DNA of 64,000 nucleotides, taken from JAKFEW01 sp036675505 (lineage in GTDB: Bacteria > Cyanobacteriota > Sericytochromatia > S15B-MN24 > JAQBPE01). The DNA lies in the NCBI GenBank assembly GCA_036675505.1, contig JAKFEW010000061.1, positions 71,306 through 135,305 on the forward strand, in the 5' to 3' direction. The position numbers and the translations under genes are program-made. The notes below the pieces were generated by a model. It was not told the origin of the DNA. It searched no databases and saw only the letters and a list, made by a program, of their open reading frames with translations. Positions 23,501 through 31,141 of the stretch are shown one piece after another (the first letter of the stretch is position 1; every line of letters begins with the position of its first letter).

Positions 23501-25524
23501 TCCGCGGCGAGCCGCGCGGCGGGCAACGCCTTCGCGCTCTGGCGGCTGCGCAGGTAGTGGCGGGCCAACGCCGTGCGAGCGGCGACGTCGGCCGGTGGAT
23601 CGTCGGTGAGCGAGGTCTCGAGGCGTGCGGCGGCGGCCGCATGCAGCCAGATCCGCCGGCCCTCGGCGATGCGCCCGTACACGGCGTCTTCGAGGCCGCC
23701 CGAGGCGAACTCGAGGTGCCCGCCGGCCGGCGCCGTCACCAGGATCTGGCGGGCGCGCAGCTCGTCGAGCGCGGCGAACATCGATTCCTCGTCCAGGCCC
23801 GAGAGCCCCGCGAGCGACGGCAGGTCCGCGCCGGACCCGAGGACGGCGGTCAGCTCGGCGAGCTGGCCGGCCGGGCCCGTGAGGGTGGCGAGGGGAGCCA
23901 GCACCATTTCGCGGAAGTCGGCACCGAGATCGGTGTTGGCGAAGTCAGCGGGCCAGATCCAGCGATCGCCCTCGCGGCGCATGGCTTCCGTGCGCAGCAG
24001 GTGCTCGACCACGCGCTGGACATGGCCCGGGTGGCCGCCGGTCCAGCGGAAGAGCGCGGCCGCGAAGGCTTCCGGCACGCGGCCCGCGCCCAACATCGAC
24101 GCGGCCAGGGCGCCGACCTCGGCCGCCTCGAGCGGGGGCAGCGCCTGGGCGGTGGGCGGCAGGTAGCCGGCGTCGCGGCCGAGGCCGACGATCACGAAGG
24201 GCACGTTCTGGGCGTTGCGGCGGAGGTAGCCGAGCGTCTCGACGCTGGCCGCATCGGCGCGATGCCAGTCGTCGAGCGCGATCACGGCGCCCACGCGCGA
24301 GCCGGCCGCGCGCAGCAGGTGGGCGATCGCCGACTGGATCACGATGCGCTCCTCCTGCGGCTCGAGCGGCTGGGCCGCGCCTTCGCCGGCGCCGGCGATT
24401 TCGGGCAGCAGCAGGCCGAGGGCCGCGCGCTGCTCGGGGCTCGCGGCGGCGAGCGCCTCGCGCGAGGTGGGCAGGATCTGGCGCAGGATCCGCACGAAGG
24501 GGCCGTAAGGCGCGCCGCGGTCGCCGCAGCCGCCGAGCAGGAAGGGCACCTCCTCGAGCTGGGCGAGCACGCGCAGCTCCTCGAGCAGGCGCGTCTTGCC
24601 GATGCCGTTGGCGCCGGTCAGCCAGATTTCGCGGCCGCGGGCCTCGCGGCGCAGCCCGCGCAGCGCGTCCTGGAAGGCGGACAGGTTCGTATGGCGGCCG
24701 ACGAAGGCGCCGGCGAGCGGCAGGGAGCCCGCGTCGTCCTCGATCGCGAGGCCGAGGCTCGCGAGCGCTTCCGCGAGCGACTGTGGCCGCGCCACGGGCT
24801 CGCGGGCCATCATCTTGGCGATCGCCTGCTCGAGCACCGGCGGCACACCGTCGTCGATCTCGCGCAGCGGCCGGGGCCTGCGCGTCAGGTGGGCACGCAG
24901 CACGTCGAGCGGCGTGTCCCCCGCGAACGGCGGCGAGCCTGCGAGCAGGTGGTAGCACATCGCGCCGAGCGCGTAGATGTCCGCGCGCTGATCGACCCGA
25001 TCGCCGCGCACCACCTCGGGCGACATGTACGCGAGCGTGCCGCGCGGCGTGCTGGTCGCCTGGCCGGCCGCCATCAGGAAGCCGAGGTCCATCAGCTTCA
25101 CGTCGCCCTCGGGGGTCACGCGGACGTTCTCGGGCTTGAGGTCGCCATGGACCAGGCCCTGGCGGTGCAGGTAGCCGAGCGCGCGCGCGAGCGGCGGCAG
25201 CAGCTCGAGCAGCCGCGCCGGCGCCACCGGGCCCGAAGCCGTGAGATCCTGGCCGGGCACGAGCTCCATGCTGATGTACGGCGCGCCGTCCTCCGCGATG
25301 CCGAAGTCGTGCACGGTGCAGAGGTTCGGGTGGTGCAGGCGCGACATGGCGCGGAATTCCTGCTTGAAGCGCAGGTGCGCGTCCTCGCCGCGGGCCCGCT
25401 CATGGAGCACCTTGAGCGCGACCTCGCGGCCGGCGGCGGCGTCGCGGGCGCGATAGACGACGCCGAGGCCGCCCTCGCCCAGCTTTTCCAGGATCTCGAA
25501 CCGCTCGCCCGTCTCGACTCGCAT
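20581..25524 (-). CDS. Ser/Thr kinase - AAA ATPase - helical repeats - GAF - GGDEF fusion, 1647 aa
   Basis: One soluble polypeptide joins two signalling systems. Residues 9-265 are an eukaryotic-type kinase: GEGGLGVV loop, Lys38 in VALK, HGDLKPEN at 126-133 (HGD instead of HRD), DLG at 146-148 and SPE at 168-170. A predicted ATPase follows with Walker A GANGIGKT (304-311) and Walker B IALDDWH. A long helical TPR-like region spans about 700-1250. A GAF domain comes next (ALARRINQSLELDDVLPQVV to ASHASVAIGNAMIF). The C-terminal GGDEF domain keeps GGEEF and the RVCD inhibitory site five residues before it. No membrane segment is visible. ATG 25524 starts right at the kinase. It could phosphorylate targets, make c-di-GMP, or couple the two outputs. 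Confidence 0.9.
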   Translation of the reverse strand: MRVETGERFEILEKLGEGGLGVVYRARDAAAGREVALKVLHERARGEDAHLRFKQEFRAMSRLHHPNLCTVHDFGIAEDGAPYISMELVPGQDLTASGPVAPARLLELLPPLARALGYLHRQGLVHGDLKPENVRVTPEGDVKLMDLGFLMAAGQATSTPRGTLAYMSPEVVRGDRVDQRADIYALGAMCYHLLAGSPPFAGDTPLDVLRAHLTRRPRPLREIDDGVPPVLEQAIAKMMAREPVARPQSLAEALASLGLAIEDDAGSLPLAGAFVGRHTNLSAFQDALRGLRREARGREIWLTGANGIGKTRLLEELRVLAQLEEVPFLLGGCGDRGAPYGPFVRILRQILPTSREALAAASPEQRAALGLLLPEIAGAGEGAAQPLEPQEERIVIQSAIAHLLRAAGSRVGAVIALDDWHRADAASVETLGYLRRNAQNVPFVIVGLGRDAGYLPPTAQALPPLEAAEVGALAASMLGAGRVPEAFAAALFRWTGGHPGHVQRVVEHLLRTEAMRREGDRWIWPADFANTDLGADFREMVLAPLATLTGPAGQLAELTAVLGSGADLPSLAGLSGLDEESMFAALDELRARQILVTAPAGGHLEFASGGLEDAVYGRIAEGRRIWLHAAAAARLETSLTDDPPADVAARTALARHYLRSRQSAKALPAARLAADLNLAVFAIDAARALLRDALALVADMADQHEAARLQLMIRLAQLERWRGDFEAMEACLDEALPVAERVGDPGPLASLLVLQSAAFNQRMTPASLARSIEVLERAAGLDYGGDAFVQARGRFFLGQAHFFLGQTTTARAAFEAAATHAEASGLPFWRAKNLAFLGYLEATGDKQSREAGLARMAEATLIQASLGDRAGQGFTAALASDAQLTLLRLPDAEAATTAQIAVSEELGVREDHITGLANLATVHALAGRYRKAIEVCERALVLATQYGHPVGLLARAVSGYALAGAGDLRRAEAALTAAEAAGRGEGGYMFSHAVPFLLEGWLRLGRPDEARRVADEARYLFRAHPNQGLQAQTIALLAEARLDLGDRAGATAASEEAWREARECDLALPKLLALRARARVALASGRNDEARQAAEQVQALAERAGACALAAEASGLCGEAALTGAGSDASSRFRAMQAYADREGVPFLRALALHGQANADTDAERNEAMLLEAQQIIRSLAEGLEPLARQAFLGSPTCARVLADRLMPVEPLSIEGGQLVFDRIKSVSQDLLGFANQYGALFREWVASNRQLEMLNALARRINQSLELDDVLPQVVALTLELTKAERALVLLAENGDPARLKSRAGLDDQGRELVDARVSTSICRNVLTSGHPVAVLDATLSEELQNQASVAELDLRTLMCVPLTARGQTLGVLYVDSRAVVATFTRKDLELLTAIASHASVAIGNAMIFAESQQRSEELSKALDMYREAMRQANTDQLTGLNNRRCFEEMSARELDATRRYQRHLSVVLVDVDHFKSFNDTYGHGVGDEVLRAVAGVLARAARVCDVPARLGGEEFVVLCPETTPEGATVLAERIRKNVAALELTDAQGQPVRQLTVSLGIAAFAPDDPGIQGALERADQALYFCKRSGRNQHRIWSADLAALAEPAAAAPGGDEGLLEVVVPAATPEPAPKSRRKVAKKGEKSGS

Positions 25525-25604
25525 GGTCACTTTCTCTCGCCGCCGGCAGCCTGGCCGGCATTCCCTTGTACCCTCCTGGTCCGCCCGCGATCCACCCATG
25601 CCCA

Positions 25605-25635
25605 CGCCCCCGTCCGGGTAGGGAGGACGGGGGCG
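25605..25635 (-). terminator. Hairpin after the YHYH lipoprotein gene
   Basis: A perfect 11-bp inverted repeat (25605-25615 with 25625-25635) lies about 40 nt past the YHYH stop, between it and the kinase start. It lacks a U tract. Confidence 0.5.
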
Positions 25636-25676
25636 CGGGATGGTCGGGGATGGGTATGCGAGGGGGGCGGAAAGCT

Positions 25677-26978
25677 CTACATGGGGCCCGTGGGCGCTCC
25701 CGGCGGCTTGGGGCAGTAGCTCGGCGGCGGGGAGCTGCCGGGCGGCGGCGGCGCCGGCGTCTGGCCGGGCGGCGGGGGCGTGGGGCAACCGCTGGGTGGC
25801 GGCGGCATCAAGCCGCCGGGCAGCGGTGCGCCGCTGGGCGGCGGCGACATGCCGCCAGGCGGGGGCGAGCCGCCGCCGGGGGGCGGAGACATGGTGCCGC
25901 CGCCCGGTAGTTGGCCACCGCTCTGGGCGCCGGCGCTGCGGTCGACCACGACCGTGCCGGCCTTGCCATAGAAGCCCGTGCCGTTGATGTACGGGGCGTC
26001 GGCGGTGACGTGGTAGTGATAGGTGCCGTCCGGGAAGTCCGCGGTGGCGTGGCTGTGGCCGTGGTACGCGTCGAGGTCGGCGCTCTTGAGCTCCTTGCCG
26101 GCCTCCAGCGGGCCGTACACGGGGAAGCCGTCGAGCAGGAAGCCCAACAGGGCCTCGCGGCCGTACTTGGCGGTCAGGTATTCGGGCTCGACGTGGTAAT
26201 GGTACTCGCCCGAGGGGTCCGGGTGCCCGCGGTACTGGTCGAACGAGACGATCTCGTGGGAAATCAGGTCGCCCCCGCCGGCATATTGGTTGTAAAACGG
26301 AATGCCATTGAGCGCGATGCCCATCGGACCCATCGGGGTGGTGGCGTGGGCCGCGTCCACGGCCGGGGTCAGCGGGATGCGGTAGGTGACGCCCACGGCA
26401 TAGATGCTGCCAGGCGACTTGTTGAATTGCTCGTCGCCGTTGAAGGCCTCGGTCTTATCGCTCCAGGTCGTCCCGTCGAAGTACGGCGAGCCATGATCGG
26501 GCAGGCCGCTCGTGGTGATCACGACGAAGCCGTTCTCGACGGCGATCGCGTTGACGCCGTAGATGCGCTTGTAGATTTCCGGCACGTCCGCCGCGATCGT
26601 CGGCGCCACCGGCTGGGCGGGGGTGCTCGCGCCGGGCGTGGTCGGGGCGACCACCACGGGCATGTGGCTGTGGCCGGGCGCGGTGGGCCCGGGCCAGGCC
26701 AGGCCGGGTTGGGCGCCCGGCGCCGCTGAGCTTGCCGGCTTCACGTTGTTGGGAAACACGAGCGTCCCGCCGACGGGCTGCTGGTTACCCGCCTGGCCGG
26801 CCTGCTGGCCTGCGGGCGTTTGGCCGCCAGGCTTGCCGCCCGGTGCGGCGGAGCCCTGGGGCGAGGTCTTGTCCAGGCCTGGAGCAGCGAGCGACAGGCC
26901 GTTCAAGGCGCAGGCCGACGTGGTCATGGCGACCAGCGCGGCGAGCGCCAGCGAACGGTAAGCGGGACGGGGGGGCAT
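25677..26978 (-). CDS. YHYH-domain lipoprotein, 433 aa
   Basis: A lipoprotein (signal peptide ending TSAC) with a YHYH domain, a fold of unknown function found in secreted and surface proteins. The linker at 40-130 is Gly/Pro/Gln-rich. The domain at about 135-345 contains NGFVVITTSGLPDHGSPYFD, IALNGIPFYNQYAGGGD, the paired motifs GEYHYHVEP and GTYHYHVTADAPYING, and FLLDGFPVYGPLEAG between them. The clustered His residues suggest metal binding. A 90-residue Pro/Gly tail (GGGSPPPGGMSPPP type) ends the protein. The SD AGGAGG is 6 nt before the ATG. A perfect 11-bp direct repeat lies about 90 bp upstream in the right orientation, so regulated expression is likely. Confidence 0.85.
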   Translation of the reverse strand: MPPRPAYRSLALAALVAMTTSACALNGLSLAAPGLDKTSPQGSAAPGGKPGGQTPAGQQAGQAGNQQPVGGTLVFPNNVKPASSAAPGAQPGLAWPGPTAPGHSHMPVVVAPTTPGASTPAQPVAPTIAADVPEIYKRIYGVNAIAVENGFVVITTSGLPDHGSPYFDGTTWSDKTEAFNGDEQFNKSPGSIYAVGVTYRIPLTPAVDAAHATTPMGPMGIALNGIPFYNQYAGGGDLISHEIVSFDQYRGHPDPSGEYHYHVEPEYLTAKYGREALLGFLLDGFPVYGPLEAGKELKSADLDAYHGHSHATADFPDGTYHYHVTADAPYINGTGFYGKAGTVVVDRSAGAQSGGQLPGGGTMSPPPGGGSPPPGGMSPPPSGAPLPGGLMPPPPSGCPTPPPPGQTPAPPPPGSSPPPSYCPKPPGAPTGPM

Positions 26979-27062
26979 CGAGTTCCTCCTGCGGGTCGTG
27001 TACGAGCCTGGCCGTTGGGTTCGAGCTTCAGGCTACCGCACCCACCCTTCGGGCAAGCGTCC

Positions 27063-27082
27063 TCAAGGTTAAATCAAGGTTA
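27063..27082 (-). promoter_or_regulatory. Perfect 9-bp direct repeat with 11-bp period
   Basis: TCAAGGTTA occurs at 27063-27071 and again, unchanged, at 27074-27082. Read on the minus strand this is TAACCTTGA twice, the same TTAAC-type element seen elsewhere, pointing toward the YHYH gene (start 26978). Confidence 0.6.
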
Positions 27083-27132
27083 TGCTGCGCGGGAACGCCT
27101 GATACTGGGCTGTTCGGCGGCAGGGAGACAAA

Positions 27133-27152
27133 TTGATACGAACTTGATACGA
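27133..27152 (+). promoter_or_regulatory. Direct repeat TTGATACGA x2 upstream of the response regulator
   Basis: TTGATACGA at 27133-27141 and 27144-27152 start 11 bp apart and end 12 nt before the regulator ATG. The form suits an OmpR-family site and possible autoregulation. A third TGATAC lies at 27100. Confidence 0.55.
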
Positions 27153-27164
27153 TAGCCATCGACC

Positions 27165-27833
27165 ATGCGCAAGCTCCTCCTCATCGATGACGACCAGACG
27201 ATGGCCTCGCTGCTGACCAGCCTGCTCACGCAGCATGGCTTCGAGACCGTATGGGCCTCCACGCCGTCGGAGGCGGCCAGACGGCTCGACAGCGCCGTCG
27301 CGCTGATCCTGCTCGATATCGGGCTGCCCGAGGAAGACGGCTTCGCCGTGCTGCGGCGGCTGCGCGATCGCGGCGAGCGGCGGCCGATCATCATGTTGAC
27401 GGCCCGCACCGAGGACCAGGACTGCATCCGGGCGCTGAACCTCGGGGCCGACGACTACGTGACCAAGCCCTTCAACTACCTGGCGCTCGTGGCGCGTATC
27501 GAGTCGGCGCTGCGCCGCGCCGCCTGGACCGCCCCGACGGCCCCGCCCGGCGACGGCCTCGACCGCGACCAGCGGGTCCTGCGCCTCGGTGGTCGCATCG
27601 TGCCGCTCACCGTCATGGAGTACCGCCTGCTCGAGGTCATGACCGCGCGGCCCGGCCGGGCCTTCGAGCGCGGCGAGCTCTGGCAGCTGATCGACGAAGC
27701 CGGCGAGGCCGACAGCTTCGACCGCGCGATCGATCTGCACGTCGCCCGGCTGCGCTCGAAGGTCGAGGCCAACCCGAAGGAGCCGCGCCACCTGCTGACC
27801 GTGCGCGGCGTGGGCTACCGCTTCGAGTGGTGA
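27165..27833 (+). CDS. Orphan OmpR/PhoB-family response regulator, 222 aa
   Basis: A two-component regulator. The receiver domain (residues 1-118) has the acidic pocket IDDDQ, the phospho-Asp in LILLDIGLPEEDGF at about residue 51, Thr in MLTART and Lys in VTKPFN. The C-terminal winged helix (130-222) shows LTVMEYRLLEVMTARPGRAF, then DRAIDLHVARLRSKVE and VRGVGYRFEW, the OmpR/PhoB signature. No histidine kinase is adjacent. There is no SD and only a short spacer after -10-like GATAC/GATAG sequences, so the mRNA may be nearly leaderless. Downstream, the peptidase-like gene overlaps as GTGA. Confidence 0.92.
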   Translation: MRKLLLIDDDQTMASLLTSLLTQHGFETVWASTPSEAARRLDSAVALILLDIGLPEEDGFAVLRRLRDRGERRPIIMLTARTEDQDCIRALNLGADDYVTKPFNYLALVARIESALRRAAWTAPTAPPGDGLDRDQRVLRLGGRIVPLTVMEYRLLEVMTARPGRAFERGELWQLIDEAGEADSFDRAIDLHVARLRSKVEANPKEPRHLLTVRGVGYRFEW

Positions 27834-28609
27834 ACTTGGAGCGCGACGTCGCGGCCCGCCTGGCCGCCTACCGCGCGGCCTACGCCTTCGACGCGCCCCT
27901 CGCGGCGTGCGACGCCGGCGTGCGGGCCGCGGATGCCCACGTGGCGGCCCACGACCCGCTGCGGGGACAGGTCGTCCACCGCGCCTGGCCGGACGCGGTC
28001 GCCGACGTCGCGCTGGGCGTGGACCCGGGCACGTACTTCTGCGGCGGGTTGGCGCTCGCGCTGGCCGGGCGCGCCGACGCACGCGCGGGCTTCATCCACG
28101 TGCCGCCCGACGCCGCCTTGCCCCGGCCGGCCTTGCTCGACCTGATCGGCGAGGTGGTCGCGGGCGTGCTCAGGGCCCTCGCCAGCAACCGCCCCTGGCA
28201 GCGCGCGCTGATCACCGGCTTCGGGCCGTTTCCCGGCGTGACGGACAACCCCACCGCCGCCTGGGTGGCGGATCCGGTGCGGGTCGCGGCAGCCAGCGGT
28301 GGCCGGGCCCACGCGGTGGTGCTCGGCCTCGCGGCCGAGGACGGCGCGATGCACGGGGCGATGGCGCCGGTGCTGGCGCAGCTCGCGGCCGCCCTCGCGG
28401 CTGCGGGCTCACCCGACGTGGTGATCGGCCTCGGCGTCGACAGCCGCCAGGCGCTCGCCAGGCCGCGCTTCACGATCGAGACGCAGAGCCGCGGGATGTG
28501 CGAGCGGATCGACGGCGCCGACATGGCGCCTCAGCCGACCGCCCGGCTACTGGACGACCTCGCGCTGGCGGTCCTACGGACGGGCGCTTTCCGTGCGATC
28601 GGGAACTAA
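27830..28609 (+). CDS. Pyroglutamyl-peptidase-like protein with circularly permuted halves, 259 aa
   Basis: Peptidase family C15 (pyroglutamyl peptidase I) removes N-terminal pyroglutamate. Here the order is reversed. Residues 55-118 carry the family's C-terminal half, with the Cys in DPGTYFCGG (Cys71) and the His in AGFIHVPPD (His90). Residues 126-220 carry the N-terminal half, opening ALITGFGPFPG with the NPT motif at 140-142 and then PDVVIGLGVDSRQAL. The usual catalytic Glu (ERIAVN motif) appears replaced (ARPRFTIET). Activity is therefore uncertain. GTG 27830 overlaps the regulator's TGA, so the two are coupled. The stop TAA overlaps the convergent LysM gene's stop. Confidence 0.75.
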   Translation: MNLERDVAARLAAYRAAYAFDAPLAACDAGVRAADAHVAAHDPLRGQVVHRAWPDAVADVALGVDPGTYFCGGLALALAGRADARAGFIHVPPDAALPRPALLDLIGEVVAGVLRALASNRPWQRALITGFGPFPGVTDNPTAAWVADPVRVAAASGGRAHAVVLGLAAEDGAMHGAMAPVLAQLAAALAAAGSPDVVIGLGVDSRQALARPRFTIETQSRGMCERIDGADMAPQPTARLLDDLALAVLRTGAFRAIGN

Positions 28610-31122
28610 TCCGCCGTGTGGCGCGGCGAGCCGCCGCCCGCGAACTGCGGGCCGTCCGCCGGCGGTGCGGCGGAGGCCTGGAGGTCCGCCCACGACTCCG
28701 ATACGCCGGAGGCGACGTAGACCGGCAGGACCAGGCGCTGGCCCGGGAAGATCAGCCAGGGGTTCTTGATCAGGTGCCGGTTCGCGGCGAAGACCTGCGG
28801 CCACTTGCGCATGTCGCCGAGGTGCTCGCGGGCGATCGTCGAGAGGCAGTCGCCGGCCTGGACCACGTAGGTCTTGGCGCCGGCTGCCGCGAGGCCCGTC
28901 GAGGTGCGCGGGATCTTGAGCGCGACGCCGATCTGCAGCCAGCGCGGATTGGTGAGCTGGTCGCGGTTGGCGAGGTACAGCACGGGCCAGAGCGACGCGC
29001 TGCCGAGCTCGCGCTGGGCGATCGTCGAAAGCATGTCGCCGGCCTTCACCTCGTAGCGCATGTGGGCGCGGCTGGCCGTCAGGTGCTCACGGACGCGGGC
29101 CAGCGGGCTCGCCTCGGCGGGCGCGGGGGCATTGGCGACCTGGTGCGGCGCGGGCTTGCCCGCGAAGCGCGGCCGGACCGGCAGGTTGATCGTCGCGAAG
29201 CGACGCGCGCCTTCCGCGGGCGGCAACAGCTGGGGGGCCTCGACGGGCGTCTGAGGTGCGTGCTCCAGATGGGCGGGCGGCCTGGGCGCGACCGGCAGGA
29301 ACGCGAGATCCGTCGACGAAGCCCGGGGCGGCGCGACGTGCTTGACCGGCGCGGCGCCGTGGAGGTCCGCGGTGGGGGCCGGCGCGTGGTAACCCGGGTG
29401 GACCGGGGGCGCCGCGACATGCGCGGGCGCGGGCTTCGGCGCCATCGCGACGCGTTGGACGGGCGCCGGCTTGGGCGCCACGGGCAGGTGGAGGGCCACC
29501 GGCTGTGGCGCCGCTTCGTGGTGCTCGGGCGCTGCGTCCGAGGCGGCGACGTGGTGGACGGGCGCAACCTTGGGGACGCTCGCGTGGTGGACGGGCGCCG
29601 GCTTGGGAACGCTCGCGTGGTGATCGGATGCGGGCACTGGCGCCGGCGCGAGATGCACCGAGCGCCCGTGCGGCTCGAGCGCCTCGGGGTCGACCGGGAA
29701 GGCCGGCTCCGCGCCTGGCGCCTCGGCGGCCGAGCGGCCGATCAGGAAGGGCAGGCCCTCGCCCTTCGGCATGGGCTCCGCGATGTGCGCGCCGGCCTCG
29801 ACCGGCGTGGCCGGCGCCATGGCCGTCTCGGTGGCGGCCTCGACGGGCGCCTCGGGGGCCGGCGGGATCGGGCCTGCGACCTGCTCCGTCGGCACCGGCG
29901 GGATCCAGGCGAGCTGGTCGGACGTGATGCCGAGCGGCGATTCGGCCTCGGCCGGCGCGCCGGGCAGGGCATCGCGCATGACCACGCGGATGGCGCGGGG
30001 GGCCTTGGCGTCGGCGGAGGCCACCTTCGCGACGTTCTTGTCGGCACGGTCGCGCGGCGCTTCCCAGGCCACGGCGACGGACCGCGCGGCCTTGGCGTCG
30101 GCCTTCGCGATCTTCACGACCCGCTTGGGCGCCCGCGCGGCGCGCGCCATCGGCGGCAGCGGGGCCGCCGCGGGCGCCGAGGAGGTCGGCGCCGAGGCGA
30201 TCTTGGGGGCCGCCGCGGGCGTGGGCGCTTCGACCTTGGCGATCAAAGGCGCCGGCGGCGCGATCTTCGCGACGGCGCTGGCGGGTGGTGCCACCTTGGC
30301 GACGGCGGGCGTCGGCGGAGCGACCTTGGCGACCGCCGGCGTGGGCGGAGCGACCTCGGCGCGCGGCGCCGCCGCCAGCGTCGGCGGCTCGGCAATCGGC
30401 CTGGTGCGCGTATGCTCCAGCGCGATCGCCATCAGGCGCTCGGCCGGGTCGTCCGCGGCGCTCGCGCCACCGGTGGTGGTGCGGCTCGAAGCGGACGAAA
30501 CACCGCGGGACGGCGCCTGCGGGCCTCTGGCGATCGGCGTGTTGTCGGCGAACTTGCGCATGGTGATCATGCTGCGCGCGGCCAGCTTCTCGCCCTCGAC
30601 GAGCACGATCGGGTAGCCCTCGCGCTCGAGGCTGAGCACGGTCTCCTTGGCGTACGGCGCCGGCACCATCGCCTTGCCGCCGCCGTCCGTGACCGCCACG
30701 ACCTCTTCGGCGACGGTCTTGACCTTCACGCCCGCCAGCGGCTTGCCGGTGCCCGTATCGATCACGCGCAGCACGATGCCCGGCAGCGAGGCCTCGCGCA
30801 CCACGGCCGCGGGGGCCAACTCCTGGGCGACGGCAGGGGCCATGACCAGCGACGGCCCGGTGACCACGAAGGCCATCACCGCGGCCACGCGCGCCGCGGC
30901 TCGCCGGCGGCGCGAGCGGGGCGGCAACCGCCGGAGCTTCACGGCCCGCTCGACGCGCAGGCGCGCGAGGTCGATGCGCGCGTCGTCGCCGAGCTCGCCC
31001 AGGCGACGCAGCACGATTGGCGCCGTGCCCGGGCGATCGCCCAGGAAACGCGCCAGGTACGCGATCTCGCCTTGCAGCGAATCGTCGGTCGGCGGGAACT
31101 CGGGACGGTCGGGCGTGCTCAT
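28606..31122 (-). CDS. LysM protein of the adhesin secretion operon, 838 aa
   Basis: An inner-membrane-anchored, probably periplasmic protein. A short charged helical N-terminus (1-75) is followed by one transmembrane helix (about 76-99), a carboxypeptidase-regulatory-like domain (about 115-185, LPGIVLRVIDTGTGKPLAGV), about 450 residues of Ala/Pro/Lys/His-rich disorder with repeated PAPVHHASVPK-type units, and two LysM peptidoglycan-binding domains near the C-terminus (about 688-738, VKAGDMLSTIA; about 750-801, VQAGDCLSTIA). It is the last gene behind ABC and HlyD, 19 nt after HlyD, so it probably links the exporter or adhesin to the cell wall. The disordered part could span the periplasm. 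Confidence 0.82.
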   Translation of the reverse strand: MSTPDRPEFPPTDDSLQGEIAYLARFLGDRPGTAPIVLRRLGELGDDARIDLARLRVERAVKLRRLPPRSRRRRAAARVAAVMAFVVTGPSLVMAPAVAQELAPAAVVREASLPGIVLRVIDTGTGKPLAGVKVKTVAEEVVAVTDGGGKAMVPAPYAKETVLSLEREGYPIVLVEGEKLAARSMITMRKFADNTPIARGPQAPSRGVSSASSRTTTGGASAADDPAERLMAIALEHTRTRPIAEPPTLAAAPRAEVAPPTPAVAKVAPPTPAVAKVAPPASAVAKIAPPAPLIAKVEAPTPAAAPKIASAPTSSAPAAAPLPPMARAARAPKRVVKIAKADAKAARSVAVAWEAPRDRADKNVAKVASADAKAPRAIRVVMRDALPGAPAEAESPLGITSDQLAWIPPVPTEQVAGPIPPAPEAPVEAATETAMAPATPVEAGAHIAEPMPKGEGLPFLIGRSAAEAPGAEPAFPVDPEALEPHGRSVHLAPAPVPASDHHASVPKPAPVHHASVPKVAPVHHVAASDAAPEHHEAAPQPVALHLPVAPKPAPVQRVAMAPKPAPAHVAAPPVHPGYHAPAPTADLHGAAPVKHVAPPRASSTDLAFLPVAPRPPAHLEHAPQTPVEAPQLLPPAEGARRFATINLPVRPRFAGKPAPHQVANAPAPAEASPLARVREHLTASRAHMRYEVKAGDMLSTIAQRELGSASLWPVLYLANRDQLTNPRWLQIGVALKIPRTSTGLAAAGAKTYVVQAGDCLSTIAREHLGDMRKWPQVFAANRHLIKNPWLIFPGQRLVLPVYVASGVSESWADLQASAAPPADGPQFAGGGSPRHTAD

Positions 31123-31141
31123 GGGCGGGGTCCTGGAGCGA

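Noticed and set aside
20500..25719. A 1,739-codon plus-strand frame opposite the kinase-cyclase gene
   Set aside because: Composition is Arg/Gly/Glu-rich without domains, while the minus strand encodes intact kinase, ATPase and GGDEF motifs.
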